Below, one piece after another: positions 17,941-26,463 of a DNA stretch of 64,000 nt. This stretch comes from CANMXU01 sp052030545 (GTDB lineage Bacteria; Pseudomonadota; Gammaproteobacteria; Enterobacterales; Alteromonadaceae), in assembly GCF_052030545.1 (NCBI RefSeq), contig NZ_JBPDIH010000004.1, positions 248,001 through 312,000 on the forward strand, in the 5' to 3' direction. Numbering within the stretch: the first letter of the stretch is position 1; each line of letters opens with the position of its first letter. The position numbers were made by a program, and so were the translations under genes. Under the pieces are notes generated by a model, which saw only the letters and a program-made list of their open reading frames with translations, was not told the origin of the DNA and did not search any database.

Positions 17941-18471
17941 CTTGACCGCTTCGCGCTTCCTTCGACAAGCTTCCTTCGACTGCTTCGCGCTCAGGACGAA
18001 CGGGATTATGTAATTTTTACCCTAGCCGTTTTTCGTAACTCAACTCACCAATTGTTCATGCTGCACTTATCGAAGTATTAACAAGCCGCTTACTAAACGT
18101 ATNNNNNNNNNNNNNNNNNNNNNNNNNNNNNNNNNNNNNNNNNNNNNNNNNNNNNNNNNNNNNNNNNNNNNNNNNNNNNNNNNNNNNNNNNAACGTATAA
18201 TCAAAGCCGTTCATGCTGAGCTTGTCGAAGTATTAAAACGGCGGTTCGCCATAATAAAACTCATCAAGCTTGAATTATTCATAATTCCCTGACTACTGAC
18301 AGCTTCGACAGGCTTCCTTCTAATGCTTCGCGCTTCCTTCGACTGCTTCGTGCTTCCTTCGACAGGCTTCCTTCGACTGCTTCGCGCTTCCTTCGACAAG
18401 CTCAGGACGAACAGTATTATGTAATTTTTACCCTAGCCGTTCATGCTGAGCTTGTCGAAGCATTAAAACGG
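17941..18471. repeat. REP-type repeat cluster spanning the assembly gap
   Basis: Intergenic space between the SLC13 gene and cysC, filled with repeat pieces of the CCTTCGAC/AAGCTCAGGACGAACGG family in both orientations, several truncated or chained (17941-18004, 18050-18080, 18296-18412). Two near-identical 35-mers (18207-18241 and 18437-18471) begin CCGTTCATGCTGAGC and end ATTAAAACGG, with terminal inverted repeats CCGTT/AACGG. The second contains the stop codon of the SLC13 gene. No protein gene is evident in 17821-18462. Confidence 0.8.
18103..18191. other. Assembly gap (89 N)
   Basis: Unresolved bases inside the repeat cluster. Both edges carry AACGTAT, which suggests that a repeat or stem prevented assembly. 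The true length is unknown. Confidence 0.99.
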
Positions 18472-20190
18472 AAATATTATCGGTATCATAGTCAACACCA
18501 CCACACTGTAGGTGAGTGAGACTGGGATACCAAATTTAATAAAGTCAGTTAACTTGTAGTTACCGGCACTATACACCATAACATTGGTTTGATAGCCAAA
18601 TGGGCTGATAAAACTGCCACTTGCGCCAAATGCGACCGCCATAACAAATGGCATTGGGCTTACGCCAAGACCAAGAGCAATATTGTAAGCAATCGGAAAA
18701 ACTAACGCGGCTGCCGCATTATTGGTCACCAATTCGGTCACTATTAAGGTAATAAAAAATATAACCACTAAGGCAAAAAACGCGCTTTGCCCTTGCATAA
18801 CAGTTTCTAACCCCCCCGCTAACAAGCTCGCTAAACCGGTATTTTCCAATGCAGTTGCTAGGGTTAATGCACTTAATACTATCATCCATATTTCTAATGG
18901 AAAACGTCGCTTAATTTCGTTGACGGTTAAACAGTCTGTCATCACCAACAGAGCAATATAAAACATCAGGCACTTCAATAAGGTGATTTCAGTAAAGACT
19001 GAAACGCCAATCACCGCAAAAAAGCCCCAAATGGTCATATGATCACGCCAACCACTAAGCATATTGTCTGGCTTGTGACCGGAAAGAATAAAGAAGTTTT
19101 TACTTAAGTTGGTTCGAGAGGCAAAATCTTGGCCAACCGCTAATACGAGAAAGTCACCTGATTGAATCACAATTTCACCAAGCTTACCGGAAAGGGGTTC
19201 ACCTTCTCGGCGAATGGCAACAACCGCTGCGTCAAATCGTGCGCGAAAACCGGCGCTTTTTAAGCTTTTTCCAATAACGGCTGAATCAGGTTTGATTAAA
19301 ACTTCGGTTAAGTTATCACGCAATAAGCCATCTTGTTCCGCAAATAAGGTTAAACCATCAAATTGCTGCAAAATAAGGACTTTAGAAATATCGCCGGTAA
19401 AGATCAATTTATCACCAGCAATAATATAATCATCCGGTGCCACCGGTGAAATTAAGCGCCCGCGACGAACAATTTCCACTAAAAATAAGCTGTCGAGATT
19501 ACGCAGGCCGTTATCTTCAACCGACTTACCTATCATGCTCGAATCCGCTTGTACTTCAGCTTCAAGCAAATAATCTTGGGTTTCAAGTTTACTGCCTTTC
19601 ATATTAGGCAGTTTATAAATTCTGGCAATTATCACAAAAAAACAAGCAAATAATGCACAAGCACCAACAAGGGTAAAATCAAAAAAGCCTAAGCCCTGCT
19701 CTCCTTGCTCTATCAACATACTGTTAACGATAAGATTGGTTGATGTGCCCACCAGCGTTAACGTGCCACCTAAAATAGCAGCAAATGATAAGGGTAGTAA
19801 TAATTTCCCTGGGTTGATAACGGTGTTAGCTTTTATTGTGCCTATTAATGTCGCAACCACCGCTGTATTGCTCATTAATGCCGAGGCTATTGCAGTGCTA
19901 ATAAGCGTTTTTAAAGTGATTTTAAATTTAGAACCGTTGATCATTAACCCTGATAAACGCCTTAAAATACTGGTTCGCTCAAAGGTAAATGAACAAAAGA
20001 CTAGTAAAATTAAGGTGATTAAGCCGGGGTTAACTGCGTTGCGCAGTATGTCGTCTGAAGAGACAAAAGAAACCGCCAAGCAAACAAGCGTAGCGCCAGC
20101 AAATATTCTTTCAGGATGTTTTTGATATTTTAGCAAACCTAAAAACGTAGCAAAAAATATCAATAACATAAGCCATTGTATCGCCGACAT
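18463..20190 (-). CDS. SLC13/DASS-family permease with two TrkA-C domains
   Basis: 575-residue inner-membrane permease of the divalent anion:sodium symporter type. Several N-terminal helices are followed by SNTAVVATLIG and LVGTSTNLIVNSML (the family's SNT-type anion and sodium motifs). Two central RCK-C/TrkA-C domains (about residues 205-375) precede the second helix set with VTNNAAAALVFPIAYN. Sulfate is a plausible substrate because it sits between cysN and cysC, but this is inferred from position. The last two codons and the stop (Pro-Phe-TAA) lie inside a 35-bp repeat copy. Confidence 0.88.
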   Translation of the reverse strand: MSAIQWLMLLIFFATFLGLLKYQKHPERIFAGATLVCLAVSFVSSDDILRNAVNPGLITLILLVFCSFTFERTSILRRLSGLMINGSKFKITLKTLISTAIASALMSNTAVVATLIGTIKANTVINPGKLLLPLSFAAILGGTLTLVGTSTNLIVNSMLIEQGEQGLGFFDFTLVGACALFACFFVIIARIYKLPNMKGSKLETQDYLLEAEVQADSSMIGKSVEDNGLRNLDSLFLVEIVRRGRLISPVAPDDYIIAGDKLIFTGDISKVLILQQFDGLTLFAEQDGLLRDNLTEVLIKPDSAVIGKSLKSAGFRARFDAAVVAIRREGEPLSGKLGEIVIQSGDFLVLAVGQDFASRTNLSKNFFILSGHKPDNMLSGWRDHMTIWGFFAVIGVSVFTEITLLKCLMFYIALLVMTDCLTVNEIKRRFPLEIWMIVLSALTLATALENTGLASLLAGGLETVMQGQSAFFALVVIFFITLIVTELVTNNAAAALVFPIAYNIALGLGVSPMPFVMAVAFGASGSFISPFGYQTNVMVYSAGNYKLTDFIKFGIPVSLTYSVVVLTMIPIIFPF

Positions 20191-20248
20191 TTATGTTTCC
20201 TTGTAGCAATAAACGCTTGTTGGCATTCACCAACAAGCGTTATTGTAA

Positions 20249-21658
20249 CTATTGAGCTTTAAGAATGTCTCGAGCGCCCCAGTGTGGGAAGTGCTTACGT
20301 ACTAGCGCGTTAAATTCTACTTCAAATTCTGAATAGCTTTGCTTGTCTTGATCTGCAAGTGCATTGTTGATCATACCTGCGCCAACCGTAATATTGCTTA
20401 AGCGGTCAACAATGATAAATGCACCTGTGCCTGCATTGTCGTTATACGGGTCAAAATGCAACGCTTCTGCCACTTCAAAATCAACAGAACCGATTTCGTT
20501 CAGTAGTAATTGCGTTGCATCTGCTTTTTCCATGGTATTAACGTTAATACGGTTAACAATTTTGCTCGCATGACCTGTGGTCATTTTTGTACCATGTTTG
20601 ATGTAATATTCACGGCCAGTTTCTAGCTCGTCTTCATGCATCCAAACCACAGTAGCATTAATATTTTTGGCACTGGTTGGTAGACTGTCTTTCTTAACAA
20701 TCATTTCGCCACGGCTAATATCAATTTCATCTTCTAAGGTAAGCGTAACCGCCATGCCTTTTTCAGCACGTTCAATATCACCGTCAAAAGTCACGATTGA
20801 TTTAACCGTACTTTCTTTGCCTGATGGCAAAGCAACGATGGTATCGCCAACACGTACATGACCAGAGGCTACGGTGCCACAAAAACCACGAAAATCTAAA
20901 TGCGGACGATTGACATATTGCACAGGGTATCTAAATTGGGTGAACTGCTCATCAGTTTCAAACTTAATGGTGTTTAAAAGTTTCATCATGGTGGCACCTG
21001 GGTACCACGACATGTTTTCACTTTCTTCAACAACATTATCGCCATTAAGTGCTGAAATAGGCACAAAACGTACATCGTTAAAGTTTAATGATTCGGCGAA
21101 TTCACGGTAATCTTTCTTGATTTCTTGGTAGCGCTCTTGGCTATAATCAACTAAGTCCATTTTGTTTACAGCAATGAGTACATGCTTAATACCAAGCAAT
21201 GAACAAATGAACGAGTGACGACGTGTTTGCACTTGTACGCCATGACGAGCATCAATTAGAATAATTGCTAACTCACACGTTGAAGCACCAGTTGCCATGT
21301 TACGGGTGTATTGTTCGTGACCTGGAGTGTCGGCAATAATGAACTTACGCTTATCTGTCGAGAAATAGCGATAAGCAACATCGATAGTGATACCTTGCTC
21401 ACGCTCTGATTGCAAACCGTCAACGAGTAAGGCTAAATCAACCTCTTCACCTGTAGTGCCCGACTTTTTACTGTCGTTTTCAATAGCCGCTAGTTGATCT
21501 TCAAAAATCATTTTTGAGTCATGTAATAAACGGCCAATTAAGGTACTTTTACCGTCATCAACGCTACCACATGTGAAAAAGCGTACTAATTCTTTATTTT
21601 CATGTTGCTTTAAATAAGCTTGAATATCTTGTTCAATTAAGTCTGATTGGTGACTCAT
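20249..21658 (-). CDS. cysN: Sulfate adenylyltransferase subunit 1 CysN
   Basis: GTPase subunit of ATP sulfurylase; GTP hydrolysis drives APS formation by CysD. 469 residues. G1 GSVDDGKST at 31-39, G3 DTPGHEQYTRNMATGAS, G4 NKMD, then the EF-Tu-like beta-barrel domains. No CysC domain is fused, consistent with a separate cysC. In most gammaproteobacteria cysD and cysN are adjacent; here 456 bases holding another gene separate them. Confidence 0.95.
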   Translation of the reverse strand: MSHQSDLIEQDIQAYLKQHENKELVRFFTCGSVDDGKSTLIGRLLHDSKMIFEDQLAAIENDSKKSGTTGEEVDLALLVDGLQSEREQGITIDVAYRYFSTDKRKFIIADTPGHEQYTRNMATGASTCELAIILIDARHGVQVQTRRHSFICSLLGIKHVLIAVNKMDLVDYSQERYQEIKKDYREFAESLNFNDVRFVPISALNGDNVVEESENMSWYPGATMMKLLNTIKFETDEQFTQFRYPVQYVNRPHLDFRGFCGTVASGHVRVGDTIVALPSGKESTVKSIVTFDGDIERAEKGMAVTLTLEDEIDISRGEMIVKKDSLPTSAKNINATVVWMHEDELETGREYYIKHGTKMTTGHASKIVNRINVNTMEKADATQLLLNEIGSVDFEVAEALHFDPYNDNAGTGAFIIVDRLSNITVGAGMINNALADQDKQSYSEFEVEFNALVRKHFPHWGARDILKAQ

Positions 21659-21676
21659 GTTGTTTCCTTTTGAAAG

Positions 21677-21711
21677 TTAGAGCTACAAGTTGTAAGCAAC
21701 AAGCTTTAAGC
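21677..21711 (-). repeat. Heptad repeat array, left flank of the four-helix-bundle gene
   Basis: Five 7-base units of form NNNAAGY on the plus strand (RCTTNNN on minus): TTAGAGC, TACAAGT, TGTAAGC, AACAAGC, TTTAAGC. It starts five bases after the gene's stop and is in inverted orientation relative to the array at 22083. Confidence 0.7.
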
Positions 21712-21715
21712 CCAA

Positions 21716-22060
21716 TTAACTCTCTCTGATTTTATTAATTAACCCCATTAACATCTTGGAAATTTCGGTTGTTTCACTAATGCAGTTATCAGCAAAAGAA
21801 CGCTCAAGATAGTTAATTTCTTTAGCAATATATAATTGTGTTCGCAATTCACCACAAGAACCTTTAGCAATATACAAAAACTGGCATTTCTCTTTAGATG
21901 TTTGCCTTTCCATTCCTTCGGAAATATTACTGGCTATCGATAAACTAGCTCGCGTAATTTGATCTTTAAATCCATAGTCTTTGTGCATGGCAAATGCTTT
22001 ATAAGTAGCAACAGATAACCCAGTTGCTCTTTGCCAAACTGCTAAATTTTCAAAATTCAT
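21716..22060 (-). CDS. Four-helix-bundle protein (S23/IVP family)
   Basis: 114-residue member of the four-helix-bundle family first seen as 23S rRNA intervening-sequence proteins. Typical stretches are FENLAVWQRA near the N-terminus, SIASNISEGMER, and FLYIAKGSCGELRTQLYIA. Function is unknown; the fold forms a pentamer in known relatives. It lies between cysD and cysN, splitting a normally contiguous pair, and inverted heptad arrays border it. This fits a small gene cassette inserted into the operon. It does not sit in an rRNA gene. Confidence 0.88.
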   Translation of the reverse strand: MNFENLAVWQRATGLSVATYKAFAMHKDYGFKDQITRASLSIASNISEGMERQTSKEKCQFLYIAKGSCGELRTQLYIAKEINYLERSFADNCISETTEISKMLMGLINKIRES

Positions 22061-22082
22061 CTCTCATCCTTGAGTATTTGTT

Positions 22083-22118
22083 ACTTGAATTCTTGAAGCT
22101 TGATTTCTTGTCGCTTAG
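22083..22118 (+). repeat. Heptad-like repeat array, right flank of the four-helix-bundle gene
   Basis: Five CTT-containing units with spacings 8, 7, 8 and 7 (CTT at 22084, 22092, 22099, 22107, 22114). Orientation is opposite to the left array. The cysD stop codon falls inside its last unit. Confidence 0.6.
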
Positions 22119-23014
22119 AAGTAACCTTCCATTTTTTTCTTTTCCATCGAGCCAGCAGAATCATGATCAATCACTCGACCTTGGCGCTCAGACGTTTTGG
22201 TTAATAACATTTCTTGAATAATTTCAGGTAAACTTGCCGCTTCTGACTCAACTGCGCCGGTTAACGGGTAACAGCCTAATGTTCTAAAGCGCACACTCTT
22301 CATTTCAGGTTTTTCGCCTGGCTCAAGTGGCATGCGGTCATCGTCAACCATAATAAGTGTGCCGTCACGCTCAACGACAGGGCGTTTTTCAGATAAGTAA
22401 AGCGGTACAATTTTAATGCTTTCTAGGTAAATATACTGCCAGATATCTAGCTCGGTCCAGTTAGACAATGGGAATACACGAATGCTTTCACCTTTGTTTA
22501 CTTGGCCATTGTAAATATTCCATAGCTCAGGACGTTGGCTTTTAGGATCCCAACGGTGGTTTTTATCGCGGAAAGAATAAACACGCTCTTTTGCACGAGA
22601 TTTTTCTTCATCTCGACGTGCGCCACCGAATGCCGCATCAAAACCGTATTTATCTAAGGCTTGCTTTAAGCCTTGTGTTTTCATAATGTCGGTGTGTTTT
22701 GCACTGCCATGAGTAAACGGACCTACGCCCATTTTTAAACCTTCAGGGTTTTTGTGCACTAATAATTCAAAGCCATACTCTTTCGCCATTTGATCACGAA
22801 ATTCAATCATTTCCTTGAATTTCCAATCGGTATCAACATGCAATAACGGGAATGGAATTTTCCCAGGTGCGAAGGCTTTACGTGCTAAGTGCAATAATAC
22901 GGCAGAATCTTTACCGACTGAATAAAGCATAACAGGGTTATCGAACTCTGCTGCGACTTCACGCATGATATGAATGGATTCAGCTTCCAGCTTTTTTAAA
23001 TGAGTTAAGTTCAT
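22115..23014 (-). CDS. cysD: Sulfate adenylyltransferase subunit 2 CysD
   Basis: Catalytic subunit of ATP sulfurylase, forming APS from sulfate and ATP together with CysN. 299 residues. PP-loop MLYSVGKDSAVLLHLA at 29-44, LHVDTDWKFKEM, GGARRDEEKSRAKERVYS and the C-terminal RFRTLGCYPLTGAVES. First gene of the sulfate-activation group. The 154-base upstream space to pgi likely holds its promoter, though I see no clear regulator site. Confidence 0.95.
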   Translation of the reverse strand: MNLTHLKKLEAESIHIMREVAAEFDNPVMLYSVGKDSAVLLHLARKAFAPGKIPFPLLHVDTDWKFKEMIEFRDQMAKEYGFELLVHKNPEGLKMGVGPFTHGSAKHTDIMKTQGLKQALDKYGFDAAFGGARRDEEKSRAKERVYSFRDKNHRWDPKSQRPELWNIYNGQVNKGESIRVFPLSNWTELDIWQYIYLESIKIVPLYLSEKRPVVERDGTLIMVDDDRMPLEPGEKPEMKSVRFRTLGCYPLTGAVESEAASLPEIIQEMLLTKTSERQGRVIDHDSAGSMEKKKMEGYF

Positions 23015-23168
23015 TGAATCGACTACAATTGTTAATAATTAGTAAGATGGATTTATAGTGCCAGAAAAAGCAAGTTTGTTCCATATTAGAAAAAGAATTT
23101 ATATAACAAAAAGTAATATGAAAATAACTTAATAACACTCGTGCGTATAAAGTGTCGATAAATTAAGG

Positions 23169-24779
23169 TTAAATATCACCCTGTTGAAACTTATTAAGCA
23201 AAAATTCAGTTGATGAAGACAAACCGCTGATTTTATTTCCTTGCATGGCACTAAGAATGTCTTTTCCTAACACTTTACCTAATTCAACACCCCACTGATC
23301 ATACGAATTCACCTGCCATAGCGCGCCTTGTACAAAAATTTTGTGTTCATAAAGCGCTAACATAGCGCCTAGTGATTCAGGGCTAAGCTTTTGACAAACC
23401 AAGGTATTACTTGGGGTATTGCCTTTCATGGTTTTATGTGGCGCTAATTGACTAATTTGTAGGTCATTTAAACCCGCTTGCTGCAGCTCTTGTTTAGCTT
23501 GGGCTAAGGTTTTACCTTGCATTAATGCTTCGCTTTGGGCAAAACAGTTTGCTACCAGCACCTGATGGTGAGAGGTATATTCACTGTCGCCGTTAAGACT
23601 AACAATAAAATCAGTTGGAATAATGTCATCACTTTGATGCATTAACTGCATAAAAGCATGTTGACCATTAGTGCCTTCTTGACCAAAAACAATGGGCGCA
23701 GTTAGCCAAGCAAGTTTTTCACCGCCTGTTGATACCGACTTACCGTTACTTTCCATATCTGTTTGTTGCAAATAGCCTGGTAGCGCACGTAGCGAGTGCT
23801 GATACGGTAAAATAGCTAAGCTCGGGTAACCTAGGGCATTTCTATTCCATATACCTAGCAGCGCCATAATAACCGGCATATTTTGCTCAAAAGGTGCGTT
23901 TTGGAAGTGTTGATCCATATTGAATGCACCTTGCTTTAATCGCGCAAAGTTATCATTGCCAATTGCCAATGCTAAAGGTAAACCAACGGCTGACCATAAC
24001 GAAAACCGACCACCAACCCAGTCCCACATTGGCAAGATGTTGTTTTTGGCAATACCAAACTCCGTCGCTTTTTCAACATTACTGCTTACCGCATAACATT
24101 GTTTTTCAATACAGTTTTTTGGCAAACTCTGACATAGCCAGGCTTTTATCGCTTTGGCATTTAATAGCGTTTCTTGCGTGGTAAAGGTTTTTGAAATAAC
24201 CACGAGTAACGTTGTTGCAGGGGTTAGTCTTGCAAGTTTCTCGGCAAGAGCGCCGCCGTCGACATTAGCAATAACATGAACATTTAAACCAGTACGCAGA
24301 TATGGTTGCAGCGCAGACAAACCAATTTTAACACCGTAAAACGAGCCACCAATACCCACTGCAATCACATCGGTAAACTTTTCACCAGTACTACTCGTAA
24401 TTTTGCCGGAGCTGACTTTTTCAACAATATCCGCCATTTTTTGCTCTGTGGCGATAACCTCGTCGGCCTGGTCTTTTAATATGGCAATTTTTTGCTGATT
24501 AGGCGCACGCAGCAAGGTATGCAATACCGCTCGCTGCTCGGTATTGTTAATAATTTCGCCACTAAATTGGCTATTAATTTGGGAAGATAAGTTATTTGAT
24601 TTAGCTAGAGAGATAAGTGAAGAAAATTCTTGCTCGTTAATATTTTGCTTTGAATAATCAAGAAATAGCTCTGCGGCACTAACCGAATATTTCTGCGCTC
24701 GTTTTGACTCTGAAAATAATGAGGTAATGTCTCGATTTTTTGCGTTTTCTGCTAACGGTATTAGTGTATTAACATCCAT
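23169..24779 (-). CDS. pgi: Glucose-6-phosphate isomerase
   Basis: Interconverts glucose-6-phosphate and fructose-6-phosphate, linking glycolysis to GDP-mannose and amino-sugar precursors. 536 residues, normal Pgi length. Motifs: GIGGSFYGVKIGLSAL, VISKTFTTQETLLNA, MWDWVGGRFSLWSAVGLPLA, QEGTNGQHAFMQLMHQ, and KVLGKDILSAM near the C-terminus. In many gammaproteobacteria pgi sits in capsule or O-antigen loci beside galU and ugd, as here. Confidence 0.95.
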   Translation of the reverse strand: MDVNTLIPLAENAKNRDITSLFSESKRAQKYSVSAAELFLDYSKQNINEQEFSSLISLAKSNNLSSQINSQFSGEIINNTEQRAVLHTLLRAPNQQKIAILKDQADEVIATEQKMADIVEKVSSGKITSSTGEKFTDVIAVGIGGSFYGVKIGLSALQPYLRTGLNVHVIANVDGGALAEKLARLTPATTLLVVISKTFTTQETLLNAKAIKAWLCQSLPKNCIEKQCYAVSSNVEKATEFGIAKNNILPMWDWVGGRFSLWSAVGLPLALAIGNDNFARLKQGAFNMDQHFQNAPFEQNMPVIMALLGIWNRNALGYPSLAILPYQHSLRALPGYLQQTDMESNGKSVSTGGEKLAWLTAPIVFGQEGTNGQHAFMQLMHQSDDIIPTDFIVSLNGDSEYTSHHQVLVANCFAQSEALMQGKTLAQAKQELQQAGLNDLQISQLAPHKTMKGNTPSNTLVCQKLSPESLGAMLALYEHKIFVQGALWQVNSYDQWGVELGKVLGKDILSAMQGNKISGLSSSTEFLLNKFQQGDI

Positions 24780-24864
24780 TTATTAAGCCTGTTTGCATGA
24801 AATTAAATAATTAAGGTTATGATTGATTCGTTATTTATATACGCTAGTTTTTAAGTCGCAACTC

Positions 24865-25357
24865 CCTATACTTCGACAAGCTCAGCATGAACGGGAGTTT
24901 GCCCAATTTAATACCCCACCAATCCGCTCGCCCTGTCAGTCCTGAGCCTGTCGAAGGAAGCGCGAAGCAGTCGAAGGGTCAGTCCTGAGCCTGTCGAAGG
25001 AAGCCCGGCTATGACAACTCCCTATACTTCGACAAGCTCAGCATGAACGGGAATTTGCTCAATTTAATACTCCACCAAACCGTTCGCCCTGAGCTTGTCG
25101 AAGGGTCCGTCCTGGGCCTGCCGTAAGAAGCAATACAATTATTTACTTTCCAACTCCCTATACTTCGACAAGCTCAGTATGAACGGGAGTTTGCTCGATT
25201 TAATACCCCACCAACCGTTCGCCCTGAGCGCGAAGCAGTCGAAGGGTCCGTCCTGAGCGCGAAGCAGTCGAAGGAAGCCTGTCGAAGGAAGCAACACTTT
25301 GATTTACTTCTCAACGCCCTATACTTCGACAAGCTCAGCATGAACGGGAATTTGATC
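24865..25357. repeat. REP-type repeat cluster between pgi and galU
   Basis: Alternating copies of two forms. The first is CTCCCTATACTTCGACAAGC continuing TCAGCATGAACGGGAGTTTG (four copies beginning near 24869, 25017, 25153, 25315), with AACTCCC/GGGAGTT ends able to pair. The second is CCGCTCGCCCTG/CCGTTCGCCCTGAGC with TTGTCGAAGG in the opposite orientation (about 24920-25005, 25080-25125, 25215-25290). Opposed copies could form long hairpins in RNA or cruciforms. No gene is visible in 24780-25385. Confidence 0.85.
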
Positions 25358-25385
25358 AAGTTAATCCCTCCGACTTTAGGAGTAA

Positions 25386-26285
25386 TTATAAATCCAAGCT
25401 CGAAATATAGGCTTTAAAGTCTTCAGCAAGTTCTGAATGGCGTAAACCGTATTCAACATTCGCTTTCATATAACCAAGTTTTGAACCACAATCGTGCGAT
25501 TTTCCTGTCATATGAAATGCTTCAACCGTTTCTAATTTCATCAAGCTAGCAATAGCATCAGTTAATTGAATTTCATCACCAGCACCTGGAGGGGTAAATT
25601 CAAGTAGCTGCCAAATTTTTTCTGATAAAACATAACGACCAACAACCGCTAAATTCGATGGAGCTTCATCAACAGGTGGTTTTTCAACAACGGCAGTCAT
25701 CGATTTTGATTCACCAGGCGTTAAGTCTGCACCGCCACAATCAACAACACCGTAACTGCTCACCTGCTCCATAGGTACAGGTTCAACCATAATTTGGCTG
25801 TAACCACCTACTTCATTATAGCGATTTAACATCGCAGCCAAATTTTCAGTTTTTAAATTGGCTGAAGCATCGTCTAAAATAACGTCAGGCAAAACAACAA
25901 CAAAGGGCTCTTCACCAATAATTGGGCGCGCTTTTAATACCGCATGACCGAGGCCTTTCGCCTCACCTTGGCGCACATGCAATATAGTTACATCTTTCGG
26001 ACAAATCGCTTGAATTTCGTCTAAAAGTTGGCGTTTTACGCGCTTTTCTAAAGTGGTTTCTAGTTCAAATGATTTATCGAAGTGATTTTCAATAGCATTT
26101 TTAGAAGAGTGCGTAACAAGTACAATTTCCGTAATGCCTGCGGCAACACATTCATCAACAATGTATTGAATAAGAGGCTTATCAACGATTGGAAGCATTT
26201 CTTTAGGAATGGCTTTTGTTGCTGGTAACATGCGAGTACCTAGACCGGCAACTGGGATAACTGCTTTTCTAATTTGTTTAGACAT
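25386..26285 (-). CDS. galU: UTP--glucose-1-phosphate uridylyltransferase GalU
   Basis: Makes UDP-glucose from glucose-1-phosphate and UTP. 299 residues. Nucleotidyltransferase signature VIPVAGLGTRMLPATKAIPK at 9-28, then VDKPLIQYIVDE, LPDVILDD, and SHDCGSKLGYMKANVEYGLR at the C-terminus. Provides the substrate of Ugd directly upstream. Ribosome site AAGGAAG lies before the ATG. Confidence 0.95.
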   Translation of the reverse strand: MSKQIRKAVIPVAGLGTRMLPATKAIPKEMLPIVDKPLIQYIVDECVAAGITEIVLVTHSSKNAIENHFDKSFELETTLEKRVKRQLLDEIQAICPKDVTILHVRQGEAKGLGHAVLKARPIIGEEPFVVVLPDVILDDASANLKTENLAAMLNRYNEVGGYSQIMVEPVPMEQVSSYGVVDCGGADLTPGESKSMTAVVEKPPVDEAPSNLAVVGRYVLSEKIWQLLEFTPPGAGDEIQLTDAIASLMKLETVEAFHMTGKSHDCGSKLGYMKANVEYGLRHSELAEDFKAYISSLDL

Positions 26286-26397
26286 TTTCTTCCTTAATAA
26301 CCCTACTTTAATTTGCTTAGCTCTATTCTATGGGCTATTCAAATACTTGTCATGGGTTTATAGATGATTTTTTTTACATTTATATTACAACCAATAA

Positions 26398-26424
26398 AAA
26401 ACGACAGTGTTTTGACTGTCGTTT
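26398..26424 (-). terminator. Terminator after ugd
   Basis: Stem ACGACAGT / ACTGTCGT with loop GTTTTG (26401-26422), extended by A/T pairs. On the minus strand it is followed by TTTTTTATTGG. It separates ugd from galU, so galU probably has its own promoter in 26286-26397. Confidence 0.75.
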
Positions 26425-26463
26425 AATGCTCTTAAATAGTTTATATGTATTTCACTTTAGATT

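Noticed and set aside
18211..18399. 62-residue minus-strand frame with repeated SKEARSSRRKPVE units
   Set aside because: Translation of chained CTTCCTTCGACTGCTTCGCG repeats; not a protein gene.
21716..22060. rRNA intervening sequence
   Set aside because: The protein belongs to the S23 family but no rRNA sequence surrounds it; the neighbours are cysD and cysN.
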